Shown in pieces: positions 1 to 9,545 of a stretch of 64,000 nt of DNA; position 1 is the stretch's first letter, and every line of letters begins with the position of its first letter. The DNA comes from Terriglobales bacterium (lineage in GTDB: Bacteria; Acidobacteriota; Terriglobia; Terriglobales; Acidobacteriaceae), in the NCBI GenBank assembly GCA_035567895.1, contig DATMPC010000034.1:1-64000 (forward strand). The letters run 5' to 3'. Below the pieces are notes generated by a model. The model worked only from the letters and a program-made list of their open reading frames with translations. It was not told the DNA's origin and made no database searches. The position numbers and the translations under genes were made by a program.

Positions 1-121
1 CTCCTTTCGCCCGAGCTCTTGGTCGTAAGGCAACCACAGTGTATCGGGCGTCTGGAGCCGTCGTGGTTATGGGATCACGCTCCGCCGCGATGCCGGTTGT
101 GTCTCCAAGCCTAGCGGTGCG

Positions 122-183
122 GCGCGGGGGACCTGCTGTTTGTGTGCGATATCGAAGGGTTGAAAAACAGCAGGTCCCCGCGC
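122..183. repeat. Hairpin-forming inverted repeat in the gene-free left edge
   Basis: Arms 122-141 and 165-183 are complementary except for one bulged G and share the core GGACCTGCTGTTT. The loop is about 23 nt. Nothing in 1-319 looks protein coding; short frames there have no ribosome binding site and no family resemblance. The hairpin is upstream of the tRNA gene and has no U-tract, so it resembles the other palindromic intergenic elements of this window more than a terminator. Confidence 0.6.
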
Positions 184-319
184 AAAAACGCGAGAGAGAT
201 GACAGTACTAAGAGAAACGTCGAGTGAGAATCGAAGCCTGCCGTAAGCGTTGGCGCAAGAACGCTGTAGTATCATAGAAACGCCCCAGTCCCGCTGCCGG
301 CGGGATCTTTCTCTCCTGT

Positions 320-396
320 CGGGACGTGGCTCAGCCTGGTAGAGCACTCGCTTGGGGTGCGAGGGGTCGGCAGTTCAAATCTGCCCGTCCCGACCA
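320..396 (+). tRNA. tRNA-Pro (anticodon GGG), CCA encoded
   Basis: A full cloverleaf can be drawn. The acceptor stem pairs CGGGACG (320-326) with CGTCCCG (386-392), followed by discriminator A and an encoded CCA at 394-396. The anticodon stem is CTCGC/GCGAG around the 7-nt loop TTGGGGT, giving anticodon GGG for proline. The T arm is GGCAG-TTCAAAT-CTGCC. The gene stands alone between intergenic DNA and a convergent hypothetical gene. Confidence 0.96.
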
Positions 397-480
397 ATAT
401 TTGTCTGCCGCCCGATGCCATGGCCTCGCCCGAAGACCCAAGCTTAGTCACTGGCAATCACTCAGGTCGGTCTCTATCGA

Positions 481-1101
481 TCAATTGAACTCTCGGTTAA
501 AGGGCGGACAGTAATCCGGCTTGGGCAGCAGACGGTCACGGTCGTAAGGTGGGTCGTCGTGCGCAGGGAGGGAATCATTGGGGAAATCCTCGTGCCAATG
601 CTGGCGCGAAGCATCATCAGCGTAATACTTGAGGTAGAGGTAATTATCTTCCTCGCTGCAGCCGCCGAGCATTTGGATGTGCCACGCCGAATTTGCAGCC
701 GACGGCAGCAGCTTGGTTTCCTCCCGTAGGGAATCGGTCCAGAGATGCGTATAGAGGTCGCGGTCACTGAGATGATCTGTCTGCTCGATAAAGACTCGAA
801 GTAGCGCGAGCTTATCGATCACCTCCCAAAGCCTTGCCGTCAGTTCCTGGTCGTTGAGCGAATCCGGCGGCGGGAGCGATACGCCGGCCATCTCCAACTG
901 GTGAAGGTGAGTCGTCCACGGAGCTTCCTCGTAGTCCACCACGTGTTTCCAGAATGACTCTTCCGCTTCAACCGGGCACTCGTCCAGTCTGCCCACCTCG
1001 ATCTTGCCGTCACAAATCTCTTCTGCACGGCGTTTCAAGTCCTCGGTCCTTTTATCCCGCTGATCCTCAGCATCCTGCCTTGCCACATTACCTCCCGGCA
1101 C
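481..1101 (-). CDS. Hypothetical acidic protein
   Basis: A 206-residue soluble protein with no signal peptide or membrane segment. The N-terminal 30 residues are charged and probably helical; the rest is rich in Asp, Glu, Trp, His and Tyr and ends in a Pro/Asp/Tyr-rich tail. The central stretch (LWEVIDKLALLRVFIEQT) is amphipathic. I do not recognise the family. The start is uncertain: there is no clear Shine-Dalgarno sequence. The gene is convergent with the tRNA and stands alone, with a 180-bp gap before the next gene. Codon use resembles its neighbours, so it is probably a real chromosomal gene. Confidence 0.6.
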   Translation of the reverse strand: MPGGNVARQDAEDQRDKRTEDLKRRAEEICDGKIEVGRLDECPVEAEESFWKHVVDYEEAPWTTHLHQLEMAGVSLPPPDSLNDQELTARLWEVIDKLALLRVFIEQTDHLSDRDLYTHLWTDSLREETKLLPSAANSAWHIQMLGGCSEEDNYLYLKYYADDASRQHWHEDFPNDSLPAHDDPPYDRDRLLPKPDYCPPFNREFN

Positions 1102-1283
1102 ATCGTCCGAGCCTGCCTAATTCAGGGGCCGATGCTACGCGAGTCTGGACTGGTTTACAACCGACAGAATGTTCTCGGCAAGACCAAAAATAGCGGCATA
1201 ACCCAGCGTTTTCCATTGGCATTAATTCCAGCGTTCTAAAATCGTCTGCTAGGGCCGACCATTTCTCAAGCTTGAGACGGCCA

Positions 1284-1739
1284 CTAGTGCAAACGATTCT
1301 GACGCCTAGATCCCATCACTCTAGGATAAGACTCAGCGGTGGCGAACCGCTCAGCATGCATCTCAGCAGGTGAGTCCGGCAGTCGCGGAAGCACCTCCCG
1401 CAGCGCCCATTGAATTCGTTCTACAGCCTCGACCACGCCAACTTCCTGTTTCTCGCCTTTGCGACTGTAGAACGTAATCACCTGAAGTGCGTTGCGGATA
1501 TGGTGATTCATCTCGGCGATTACGCGCAAACGGCAATCGACGTAGGCTCGACGTTGCCGCTCTCGAACAGAGAGAAGATAGACCAAGACTCCGGCCACGA
1601 GCCCTACCAGGGAACTGGATAGTACGATCAGATCACGGCTCGGCAGCCCATCGCGATGGAGGCGCAGTTCAAGCACGTAGCTGCTCAGAGCGACTAAGAG
1701 GAGAGCAAGCAGGCTTTTGGCAACGCTTCGGAGCGTCAT
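1284..1739 (-). CDS. Small membrane protein with a histidine-kinase-like H-box but no ATPase domain
   Basis: 151 residues. Two hydrophobic segments lie near residues 8-24 and 38-60, followed by a cytoplasmic part holding MNHHIRNALQVI, which matches the dimerisation/phosphoacceptor H-box of HisKA-type histidine kinases (the second His, before I-R-N, would be the phosphorylated residue). A second helix (VVEAVERIQWALREVL) fits a DHp hairpin. The protein ends soon after, with no N, G1 or G2 box, so it cannot phosphorylate itself. It could be a kinase remnant, a phosphotransfer or dimerisation partner, or a membrane anchor. The 138 bp upstream contain no obvious promoter and no response regulator is adjacent. 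Confidence 0.65.
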   Translation of the reverse strand: MTLRSVAKSLLALLLVALSSYVLELRLHRDGLPSRDLIVLSSSLVGLVAGVLVYLLSVRERQRRAYVDCRLRVIAEMNHHIRNALQVITFYSRKGEKQEVGVVEAVERIQWALREVLPRLPDSPAEMHAERFATAESYPRVMGSRRQNRLH

Positions 1740-1877
1740 ATCTTGTAGACGCTGAAGGCGGCGCCGTTGATCTACGGTAACAACCTTAGATTGACGAGCG
1801 GGTTCCCTGTCGTCACGCGTTGGGACGGTTCGGTCCCTTAGATCTTTTGAGCGGATTACAGCAGTCGACTCGAGAGG

Positions 1878-2252
1878 TTAGTTCGATCCGTCAATTCCCA
1901 ATTTTGCATATGCCTCAGCGAGAGTCCTGACTACGGTGATGTTCGGCCGCGTACGTAAGGCGAGAACCTGAAACATACGCGACGTTCCATAGGCTACGTC
2001 GGAGGGAGCGACCATCACCCGTTGGGCTTCAGCAAGCGGGGATTCGCTATCGGCAACAGAGCGAATCTCGCTCGACGAAATATTGAACTGTGTCACCTGT
2101 GTAAAGTCGGTGATCGCGCGATACGCCGGTCCATACGGCGCCTGCTCCCTAACCTGGGAGATCTGATGGGCGACATCCGCGTCTGTGACATCACCGGAGT
2201 AGGTGGTGATGACAAGTTTTCTGCGGCGATCTACAGAAACGTTAACCGGCAT
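1878..2252 (-). CDS. STAS/SpoIIAA-like domain protein
   Basis: About 124 residues. I start it at the Met of MPVNVSVDRRRKL (2252), because the upstream in-frame Met would lie inside sucA; from 2252 the gene begins just after the sucA stop. The pattern of strand, 'TYSGDVTDADV' turn, helix, then 'YRAITDFTQVTQFNISSSEI' resembles SpoIIAA/STAS-like proteins (DUF4180 or similar) seen in many bacteria. No catalytic motif is seen. Being 4 bp downstream of sucA on the same strand, it is probably co-transcribed, but nothing links it functionally to the TCA cycle. Family assignment is by fold pattern only. Confidence 0.6.
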   Translation of the reverse strand: MPVNVSVDRRRKLVITTYSGDVTDADVAHQISQVREQAPYGPAYRAITDFTQVTQFNISSSEIRSVADSESPLAEAQRVMVAPSDVAYGTSRMFQVLALRTRPNITVVRTLAEAYAKLGIDGSN

Positions 2253-2256
2253 CGGG

Positions 2257-4740
2257 CTATTTCGTTGGATTCCCAAAAGCAACTTCAATCAACGTCTTCT
2301 GTTCCAAATCGTGAGCCTTGGCCGAGCCAGTGGCGGGACTAGCGCTCGCAGACCGTTTCACGGTTAGGACCTGCCGCCCGCCGGAGATCCGTCTTAAGCG
2401 CGGTACGACGAACCAAAGGGCGCCCATGTTAGAAGGCTCTTCCTGCACCCAGACAATCTCGCGCGCATTTGCGTGACGCTGTAATTCGGCCATGAGTTCC
2501 GCTTCGGGCCAGGGATAGAGTTGTTCGATAAAGATGATTCCAGTGGAATCATCCTTCCGCTTCTTGCGTTCCATTCGCAGCTCGTGCCCGATCTTGCCTG
2601 TGCAGATCAGCAGACGCTTCGGATCGGCAACTTCCGTTTCGGGAAGCACGTTGAGGAACTGGGGACGGCTGAACTCCTGTAACGACGAGCTCGCATCTGG
2701 ATGCCGCAGCATACTCTTCGGGGTAAAGACAACCAACGGCTTGCGCCATGGACGCAGCACTTGCCGTCGCAACAAATGGAAGTACTGCGCGGCAGTAGAT
2801 GGCTGACAAACCTGCATGTTGTCTCTGGCAGCAAGCTGCAGATAACGCTCGATGCGCGCGCTCGAGTGCTCCGGGCCTTGACCTTCGTAGCCGTGAGGCA
2901 GGAGCAGTACGACCCCGCTCAGCAGGCCCCATTTGTCTTCACCTGCGGCGATGAACTGGTCGATCACGATCTGCGCGCCGTTGGCGAAATCGCCGAACTG
3001 CGCTTCCCACAAAACCAGGGACTCGGGATAGTCGCGGCTGTATCCATATTCGAAACCAAGCACACCTGCTTCCGACAGGATCGAGTTGTACACCTCGTAC
3101 TTCGCCTGCTGCGGAGCAAGATGATTGAGCGGAATGTATTCGGCTTCGTTTTCGACATCGATCAGCACGCTGTGGCGTTGGTTGAAGGTGCCACGTTTGC
3201 AATCCTGCCCGCTCAAGCGCACCGGAACTCCTTGCAGCACGAGCGAGCCGAAAGCAACAGCTTCAGCCATGCCGTAGTCGAAGGAACGCTTGCCGTGTCC
3301 CATTTCGGCACGCTGTTCCAGCAGCTTCTTGATTTTCGGATGAATGTGGAATTCTTTGGGATAGCTTGTCAGCTGGTCTGAGATCTGCGCAATTTGCTCT
3401 GCCGAGATTCCAGTCTCGACGGCGTATTCAGGCTTGAATCGCCCGCCACGGTACTTATCCCAGTACTCAGGAAGCTTGGCCAGCCGGGGCATCTTCTTCA
3501 GTTTCGTCGCCTGCTTCTGCGCCTCTCCGATCTCGGCCGTAATCTCTTGTACGCGCTTAGCGTTATCGACGCCGATCCGCTTTGCATAGATTTCGTGCAG
3601 CGGCGGGTGATCTTTAATTCGCGCGTAGCGAATGGGTTGCGTGATAGTCGGATCGTCAACTTCGCTGTGTCCGTGACGGCGATATCCCACGAGATCGATG
3701 ACGACATCGCTGTGGAACGTGTAGCGGTATTCAGTTCCTAGTCTCGCGATGCGCAGCACAGCGTCAGGATCTTCGGAGTTGACGTGAAAGATTGGGATCG
3801 GCAAGCGCTTCGCCAAATCCGAGGAGTAGCGCGACGAATTGGTCTCGCACGGTTCAGTTGTAAATCCGATCAGATTATTCGCGATGATGTGCAGACCGCC
3901 ACCAACTGTGTATCCGTCCACACCCGCGAGATTCATCGTCTCGGCCCAGATGCCCTGCCCGGCAAACGCTGCATCTCCGTGGATCATTACGGGAAGAACC
4001 TTCTCCTCGCCCCCCATGCGAATCTGTTTGGCTCGCACGCGTCCGGTTGCAACAGGGTCAACAGCTTCGAGGTGACTTGGATTCGAGACGAGATGGAGAT
4101 TAATCGTCTGCCCATTGCGGGACGTGAAGGTGCCGGTTGCACCCTGATGATACTTCACATCGCCACCACCAAGCACGCTGCGCGGATCGACGTCTTCAAA
4201 CTTGGCAAACATATCCGCTGCAGTTTTGCCGACGGTATTCACCATTACGTTGAGGCGTCCCCGGTGGCTCATCGCGATCACAACTTGAACGGCTCCGCGC
4301 TCTGCGGCGTCGTTCAGCACTTCGTCAAGAAGCGGGATAAGAGCGGTCACACCTTCGAGTGAAAAGCGCTTGGTGCCGAGATAGCGCGACTGTATGACCT
4401 GCTCAAACAGGTCTGCCTTGGTCAGGAGTTCGAGTATGTGCTTCTGGTCAACAGGAACGGGATCGCCTTCGAGACGCTCCTGAATCCACTCGCGCCGCGC
4501 CGCATCAGGAATATGCATGAACTCGGCCGCAATGGTGCCGCAGTAGTAGCGCCGAGCTTCGCTGGCGAAGTCTCCCTGAATGTCAAGTTCGGGAACCATT
4601 TGGGGAGCGAAATATTGTCCGAGCGGGTCAAGTTGAGCCTGAAGGTATCCCCACCGCCGGAACGCCTCAAAGACGCGCTCCCGGTCATGTGGATCAATGA
4701 GAAGTGAGCTCCTCTGATATTCCTGAGTAGTAGAGGCCAT
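2257..4740 (-). CDS. sucA: 2-oxoglutarate dehydrogenase E1 component
   Basis: The thiamine-diphosphate decarboxylase of the 2-oxoglutarate dehydrogenase complex, converting 2-oxoglutarate to succinyl groups for the E2 lipoyl arm in the TCA cycle. The 827-residue protein is about 100 residues shorter than the Escherichia coli enzyme and has no fused E2 domain of the mycobacterial Kgd type. Visible family motifs are SHRGRLN (158-164), GDVKYHQG (193-200), the ThDP/Mg motif GDAAFAGQG (255-263) and NSEDPDAV (321-328), followed by the C-terminal transketolase-like domain. It lies 135 bp downstream of aceE on the same strand. No E2 (sucB) or E3 gene is in the window. Confidence 0.96.
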   Translation of the reverse strand: MASTTQEYQRSSLLIDPHDRERVFEAFRRWGYLQAQLDPLGQYFAPQMVPELDIQGDFASEARRYYCGTIAAEFMHIPDAARREWIQERLEGDPVPVDQKHILELLTKADLFEQVIQSRYLGTKRFSLEGVTALIPLLDEVLNDAAERGAVQVVIAMSHRGRLNVMVNTVGKTAADMFAKFEDVDPRSVLGGGDVKYHQGATGTFTSRNGQTINLHLVSNPSHLEAVDPVATGRVRAKQIRMGGEEKVLPVMIHGDAAFAGQGIWAETMNLAGVDGYTVGGGLHIIANNLIGFTTEPCETNSSRYSSDLAKRLPIPIFHVNSEDPDAVLRIARLGTEYRYTFHSDVVIDLVGYRRHGHSEVDDPTITQPIRYARIKDHPPLHEIYAKRIGVDNAKRVQEITAEIGEAQKQATKLKKMPRLAKLPEYWDKYRGGRFKPEYAVETGISAEQIAQISDQLTSYPKEFHIHPKIKKLLEQRAEMGHGKRSFDYGMAEAVAFGSLVLQGVPVRLSGQDCKRGTFNQRHSVLIDVENEAEYIPLNHLAPQQAKYEVYNSILSEAGVLGFEYGYSRDYPESLVLWEAQFGDFANGAQIVIDQFIAAGEDKWGLLSGVVLLLPHGYEGQGPEHSSARIERYLQLAARDNMQVCQPSTAAQYFHLLRRQVLRPWRKPLVVFTPKSMLRHPDASSSLQEFSRPQFLNVLPETEVADPKRLLICTGKIGHELRMERKKRKDDSTGIIFIEQLYPWPEAELMAELQRHANAREIVWVQEEPSNMGALWFVVPRLRRISGGRQVLTVKRSASASPATGSAKAHDLEQKTLIEVAFGNPTK

Positions 4741-4773
4741 GTATTGATTGTAATTGGCGAATTAAATGATTTG

Positions 4774-4872
4774 AGAATCGGGTGATCGGGCCATCGGGTG
4801 ATGTCTCGTCTTACCGGAACATCGAAACCTGAAACTCGTCTCCCGGTTTTACTTCACCCGATCACCCGATTT
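4774..4872. repeat. Long inverted repeat between aceE and sucA (ATCGGGTGA words)
   Basis: The left arm contains the word ATCGGGTGA twice (around 4777 and 4793). The right arm (4853-4872) contains its complement TCACCCGAT and a second CACCCGAT. The two can fold into one long hairpin spanning the aceE-sucA gap, next to the aceE stop. It resembles the other long intergenic hairpins of this window in layout but uses a private word. It could terminate or stabilise the aceE mRNA; there is no U-tract. Confidence 0.7.
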
Positions 4873-4875
4873 CCT

Positions 4876-7551
4876 CTACGCCTTCGCTGGGTCAATCTTT
4901 TCCGGGTTAATGTTCAGCTCCTGCAGAGCTTTCTGCGCCTTCTTCGCATCGAACTTTTTCTCCCGCGAAAGACGCGAGAGTGCTGCAGCGGCGATGGACT
5001 CAGCGTTGACCTCGAAATGCTTGCGCAGGTACTCGCGATTATCGCTGCGACCAAAGCCATCGGTGCCGAGTGTCACCAGCCGCTCGCGCAGCCATGGCGA
5101 AAGTTGGTCGGGAACAATCTTCATGTAGTCGCTGGCGGCGATGATCGGCCCATCGGCTCCTTCCAGAGCTTTCAGGATGTTGGGCTGCCTTTCTTTCTCA
5201 GCAGGGTGCAGCAAGTTCCAGCGGTCGGTCGCCAGTGCCTCGCGGCGTAGCTCGGTGTAGCTGGTTACACTCCACACGTCGGCCTGCACACCATATTTCT
5301 CAGCGAGGATCGCCTGAGCCTTGAGAGCTTCGTTCAAGATTGGTCCACTGCCGAAGAGCTGCATAGTTGCTTTGCCGCCCGGAGCCCCTTTGTACTTGTA
5401 TATGCCACGAAGAACGCCCTCCTCGACGCCCCTCGGCATCTCGGGCATGGCGTAATCCTCGTTGTACATCGTGATGTAGTAATAAATATCCTCACCGTTC
5501 TGATACATGCGCCGCAGACCATCCTGAACGATGATGGCCATCTCGTACGCAAATGCCGGATCGTAGGTAATGCAGTTTGGATAGACACTCGACATCACCA
5601 CGCTGTGTCCGTCGCAGTGCTGCAAACCCTCGCCGGACAAGGTGGTACGGCCTGCGGTGCCGCCCATGAGGAAACCCTTGCCACGCGCGTCACCGAACGC
5701 CCAAATGAGGTCACCCACGCGCTGGAAACCGAACATCGAGTAGTACATGTAAAACGGAATTGTCGGTACGCGGTAGTTTGAATAGGCCGTGCCGGCAGCC
5801 GCAAACGAAGCCATCGATCCCGCTTCCGTAATTCCTTCCTCCAGAATCTGCCCATCCTTCTCTTCGCGGTAGTAGAGCAGGATGTCCTGATCGTGCGGCG
5901 TATAGAGCTGCCCCTGGCTGGCATAAATACCAACTTGGCGGATCGCAGATTCGAGTCCGAAGGTACGTCCCTCGTCCGGAACGATAGGGACCACGAGCTT
6001 TCCTATTTCGGGATGCTTCATCAGCGTACGTAACATGCTCACGAAGCCCATCGTGGTTGAGACAGCACGACCACGCGAGCCGCCCAGCGCATCGGAGAAG
6101 AAGTCCAGCGCAGGCGCGTTTAGGTTAGGCTCCTTCTTCTCGCGTGCCGGCATGTAGCCGCCCAGTTCCTTGCGCCGCTGCTTCATGTAGACGATTTCTG
6201 GCGTGTCATCTTTCGGGCGATAAGGCACTCCATCCTTCGCGGCTTCTTTCGGCACGGGAATGTTGAAGCGGCGTTGGAAGGCGACAAGTGCTTCGTCAGT
6301 CAGTTTCTTTTCCTGGTGCGTGGCGTTGCGCGCCTGTGCGGAGCCGAGTCCGTATCCCTTCACAGTCTTGGCCAGAATGACGGTTGGCCCGCCTTTGTGC
6401 TCCACGGCGCGCAAATACGCGTTGTAGATCTTCTTGGGATCGTGGCCGCCGCGGTGCAGGTTCTCGAGTTGCTCGTCGTTCATATCTCGGACGAGTTCGA
6501 GCAATTCCGGATATCTGCCAAAGAACTCCTTGCGCACATAGGCACCGCCTTTAGCCTTAAAGCTCTGGTACTCGCCGTCAACGGACTCTTCCATCCGCTT
6601 GAGCAAGAGGCCCGAGCGATCGCGAGCAAAGAGTGCATCCCAATCACTGCCCCAGATGACTTTGATTACATTCCAACCAGCACCCCGAAAAGCTCCCTCG
6701 AGTTCATTAATGATCTTTCCATTTCCACGCACCGGGCCGTCTAGGCGCTGGAGATTGCAGTTCACGACGAAGATCAGGTTGTCGAGCTTCTCTCGCGTGG
6801 CGACGGTAAGAGCACCGAGGGACTCTGGCTCATCAGTCTCGCCGTCTCCGAGATAGGCCCAGATCTTGCGTGGTGTGTTCTCGATCAAATTTCGATTTTC
6901 GAGATACCGCATAAAGCGCGCCTGATAGATGGCGTTGATCGGACCAATCCCCATCGAGACCGTCGGAAAGCGCCAGAAGTCTGGCATTAGCCATGGGTGT
7001 GGATAAGACGACAAGCCTGGCTCACCACGAGTTTCATGGCGGAAATTCAAAACCTGCTGCTCGCTTATGCGTCCCTCGAGAAATGCGCGGCCGTAAACAC
7101 CGGGCGAGGCGTGTCCCTGGAAATAAATCATGTCGCCCGGCTGATCACCGTAGCTGGCACGAAAGAAGTGATTGAAGCCCACTTCGAGCAACGTGGCGAG
7201 GGAAGAGTAAGTGGCGAGGTGTCCGCCGATGCCGGAATCTTTCTTGTTCTGGCGATGCACCATCGCCATTGCATTCCAGCGGATCAGAGATTCGATCCGG
7301 CGCTCCATATCGCGATCGCCTGGATAAGGCAGCTCCTGCTCGACTGGAATCGTGTTCTTGTAAGGAGTGTTGAGCTGAGCCGGAGGCTCTATGCCCGATT
7401 CGCGCGCCCGGCGCGAGAGTGCTTCAAGCAGCTCGCCAGCCCGGCTGGGGCCCTCGTCCTGAACAATCTGATCGAAGGCTTCAAGCCACTCGGCAACTTC
7501 GCCCTGATCGGACTCAGCCGGCTCAGCCGGCGCAATTGGGAAAGCGTTCAT
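4876..7551 (-). CDS. aceE: Pyruvate dehydrogenase E1 component, homodimeric type
   Basis: ThDP-dependent E1 of the pyruvate dehydrogenase complex, which decarboxylates pyruvate and reductively acetylates the lipoyl domains of E2. About 891 residues, matching the gammaproteobacterial-type single-chain AceE rather than alpha2beta2 E1. The motif GDGETDEPES and the following NCNLQRLDGPVRGN are the ThDP-Mg site of AceE. I start at the Met of MNAFPIAP; in-frame Mets 2-11 codons upstream are possible, and none has a strong ribosome binding site. It is followed on the same strand by sucA, so the two 2-oxoacid dehydrogenase E1 subunits may share a transcript, although a hairpin separates them. Confidence 0.96.
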   Translation of the reverse strand: MNAFPIAPAEPAESDQGEVAEWLEAFDQIVQDEGPSRAGELLEALSRRARESGIEPPAQLNTPYKNTIPVEQELPYPGDRDMERRIESLIRWNAMAMVHRQNKKDSGIGGHLATYSSLATLLEVGFNHFFRASYGDQPGDMIYFQGHASPGVYGRAFLEGRISEQQVLNFRHETRGEPGLSSYPHPWLMPDFWRFPTVSMGIGPINAIYQARFMRYLENRNLIENTPRKIWAYLGDGETDEPESLGALTVATREKLDNLIFVVNCNLQRLDGPVRGNGKIINELEGAFRGAGWNVIKVIWGSDWDALFARDRSGLLLKRMEESVDGEYQSFKAKGGAYVRKEFFGRYPELLELVRDMNDEQLENLHRGGHDPKKIYNAYLRAVEHKGGPTVILAKTVKGYGLGSAQARNATHQEKKLTDEALVAFQRRFNIPVPKEAAKDGVPYRPKDDTPEIVYMKQRRKELGGYMPAREKKEPNLNAPALDFFSDALGGSRGRAVSTTMGFVSMLRTLMKHPEIGKLVVPIVPDEGRTFGLESAIRQVGIYASQGQLYTPHDQDILLYYREEKDGQILEEGITEAGSMASFAAAGTAYSNYRVPTIPFYMYYSMFGFQRVGDLIWAFGDARGKGFLMGGTAGRTTLSGEGLQHCDGHSVVMSSVYPNCITYDPAFAYEMAIIVQDGLRRMYQNGEDIYYYITMYNEDYAMPEMPRGVEEGVLRGIYKYKGAPGGKATMQLFGSGPILNEALKAQAILAEKYGVQADVWSVTSYTELRREALATDRWNLLHPAEKERQPNILKALEGADGPIIAASDYMKIVPDQLSPWLRERLVTLGTDGFGRSDNREYLRKHFEVNAESIAAAALSRLSREKKFDAKKAQKALQELNINPEKIDPAKA

Positions 7552-7633
7552 AACCATGATATTTAAAGGGAAACATACCATCATATCGCGGGAGCGAGAC
7601 GATGTGTTTCATCCGAGAACCGCAAAAACAAAA

Positions 7634-7655
7634 CGCCGGGCCATAGCGCCCGGCG
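7634..7655 (-). terminator. Rho-independent terminator of tsf
   Basis: The perfect 8-bp stem CGCCGGGC/GCCCGGCG (7634-7641 with 7648-7655) has a 6-nt loop. Read on the minus strand it is followed by TTTTGTTTTT. It lies 22 bp past the tsf stop. Confidence 0.88.
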
Positions 7656-7677
7656 CTCCGTTCCAAAGTCTCGGAAC

Positions 7678-8349
7678 TTACTGTTTTGTTTCCTCTGCTG
7701 CGCTCGGAAATTTCGTCTGCGCAATCGTCCAGCTCTGCTCGCCTACCTTGAAGCGGGCGAAGCGGCGGACGGAGATGTTCTCGCCCAGCTTGCCGATCTT
7801 AGTAGCGATCAGTTGCGAGACGCTGATGGTCTGCTCCTTGATGAAGGGCTGATCGAGCAGGCACACTTCCTCGTAGAACTTCGCCATCTTTCCTTCGACG
7901 ATCTTCTCGACTACCGGAGCAGGTTTGCCGGTTGCCGCCGCTTGTGCGCGGTAGATCTCCTTCTCACGGTCGTAGTCTTCAGGCGTAACATCTTCGCGGC
8001 GGATGTACTTCGGATCTGTGGCGGCGATGTGCATGGAGATGTCGTGCAGCAGCTCCTTGAAGTCGTCGGTGCGGGCGACGAAGTCGCTCTCGCAGTTGAG
8101 CTCGAGCAACACGCCGATCTTGCCGCCGGCGTGGATGTAGCTGGCTACAGACCCTTCGTTTGTACTGCGTGACGCTTTCTTGCCCGCCATGGCGACGCCT
8201 TTTTTCCGCAACAGGATAATCGCTTGCTCAACGTCGCCGTTGGCGCCCACAAGAGCGGTCTTGCAGTCTCCGAACGGAGCACCGGTCTTGTCGCGCAGCT
8301 CCTTCACTAGTTTTGCGTCAATGTTCACAGTAGTAGTGCTCATGTCCAT
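7678..8349 (-). CDS. tsf: Translation elongation factor Ts
   Basis: EF-Ts, the guanine-nucleotide exchange factor that recycles EF-Tu. The N-terminal UBA-like domain followed by [13 protein letters not shown] and the core [14 protein letters not shown] are family hallmarks. With the start at 8349 it has 223 residues, a normal length for the shorter bacterial form. This start is chosen because AGAAGGC lies just upstream; an ATG two codons later is possible, and in-frame codons further upstream would add residues not seen in the family. It follows rpsB on the same strand, the classical rpsB-tsf order, with a terminator after the stop. Confidence 0.95.
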   Translation of the reverse strand: MDMSTTTVNIDAKLVKELRDKTGAPFGDCKTALVGANGDVEQAIILLRKKGVAMAGKKASRSTNEGSVASYIHAGGKIGVLLELNCESDFVARTDDFKELLHDISMHIAATDPKYIRREDVTPEDYDREKEIYRAQAAATGKPAPVVEKIVEGKMAKFYEEVCLLDQPFIKEQTISVSQLIATKIGKLGENISVRRFARFKVGEQSWTIAQTKFPSAAEETKQ

Positions 8350-8392
8350 TATGCCTTCTGCCGGGTTGTAAATCCGGCCTAACAAGTAATGA

Positions 8393-8414
8393 CCCGAGCG
8401 CCACAGCGGCTCGG
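8393..8414 (-). other. Hairpin in the rpsB-tsf intergenic region
   Basis: CCCGAGC (8393-8399) pairs with GCTCGGG (8408-8414). There is no T-run after it on the minus strand. It sits between rpsB and tsf, where partial termination or an RNA processing site could set the S2:EF-Ts ratio; that role is inferred only from position. Confidence 0.4.
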
Positions 8415-8505
8415 GCCATGAATGTCGCGTTTCTTTCGTGTGTCTATTTGGATGACTTTCAGCAGCAATCCGACTCAGGAGCCCAGCCGCCCCATGAACC
8501 CCGGA

Positions 8506-9399
8506 TTAGCGTTCCTCGACAGCAGCTTCTGCTTCCACCGTCGCAGCTGCGGCCGAAGACTTCCGGATATTGCCGCCCAGCACCTCTTCGAGGTTTATGT
8601 CGTCGGAGCCCGCCTCGCCGTCCTCAGCGTATTCGCTACCCACGGTGCTCTCGCCAGCAGGCGTTTCAGTGGCAGCTCCCACAGCGCCGACAAACTCTGC
8701 GTCTTGCTTGTCTGTCGCAGCCTGCGCGCCTTCCACGATTGAGTCAGCGATCTTCGAAGCAAACAGCCGGATCGCGCGCAGCGCATCGTCGTTGCCGGGG
8801 ATCACATAATCCACTTCGGTAGGATCGCAGTTCGTGTCTACGACCGCGACCACTGGGATTCCAAGCTTGCGGGCTTCCCGCACTGCAATCTGCTCCTTGT
8901 TCGAATCGATCACGAACAGCGTGTCGGGCAGACGTTTCAGCGACTTGATTCCCGCCAGGTTCGCCTGGAGGTGCTTGCGCTCGCGCTCCAGCTTAATGAC
9001 TTCCTTCTTCGGCAGAAGATCATAGCGGCCGTCGGTCGCCATGTCGTCGAGTTCCTGAAGCCGCTTCACCGATTTCTGGATGGTGACCCAATTCGTAAGC
9101 AGTCCGCCAAGCCAGCGCTGGTTCACGTAGAACATTCCACAGCGGGTGGCCTCTTCGGCGATCGCGTCTTGCGCCTGGCGCTTGGTGCCGACGAACATGA
9201 TCGTCTTGCCTTGCGCGGCCATGTCTTGCACGTACTTGCTCGCGTCTTTGAACATCTTGAGCGTTTTCTGCAGGTCGATAATGTAAATTCCGTTGCGTTC
9301 CCCGAAGATGTATTCCTTCATCTTGGGATTCCAGCGCTTCGTCTGGTGCCCGAAGTGGACGCCCGCTTCGAGCAATTCCTTCATGGTGATATTCGCCAA
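8506..9399 (-). CDS. rpsB: 30S ribosomal protein S2
   Basis: Small-subunit protein S2, which binds 16S rRNA with S1. [20 protein letters not shown] at the N-terminus and [10 protein letters not shown] in the middle are diagnostic. It has 297 residues, about 55 more than the E. coli protein; the extra is an acidic, Ala/Glu-rich C-terminal tail (from about residue 240) of a kind common in this phylum. The start codon is TTG at 9397-9399 on the minus strand, placed by a strong GGAGG 4 nt upstream; the internal ATG at codon 6 would shorten a conserved N-terminus. First gene of rpsB-tsf. Confidence 0.96.
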   Translation of the reverse strand: MANITMKELLEAGVHFGHQTKRWNPKMKEYIFGERNGIYIIDLQKTLKMFKDASKYVQDMAAQGKTIMFVGTKRQAQDAIAEEATRCGMFYVNQRWLGGLLTNWVTIQKSVKRLQELDDMATDGRYDLLPKKEVIKLERERKHLQANLAGIKSLKRLPDTLFVIDSNKEQIAVREARKLGIPVVAVVDTNCDPTEVDYVIPGNDDALRAIRLFASKIADSIVEGAQAATDKQDAEFVGAVGAATETPAGESTVGSEYAEDGEAGSDDINLEEVLGGNIRKSSAAAATVEAEAAVEER

Positions 9400-9545
9400 T
9401 TGACCTCCTTTTTGTGGTTTGCATTCCCAGGATCAGTCCTGCATCCCGAGAATTACATTCCCGGCCCGGACCCGTTGATTGGATTTCGGGTTCGGGAAGA
9501 TTTACGAGGACTTCGAAGCCACAGAGCTCCGAAGCCTTCGCAGTT

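Noticed and set aside
111-347. Minus-strand 78-codon frame at the left edge
   Set aside because: It runs through the tRNA gene and a hairpin element and shows no protein-like pattern.
2701-3381. A 226-codon plus-strand frame inside sucA
   Set aside because: Complement of a highly conserved gene; high GC third positions keep the opposite strand open.
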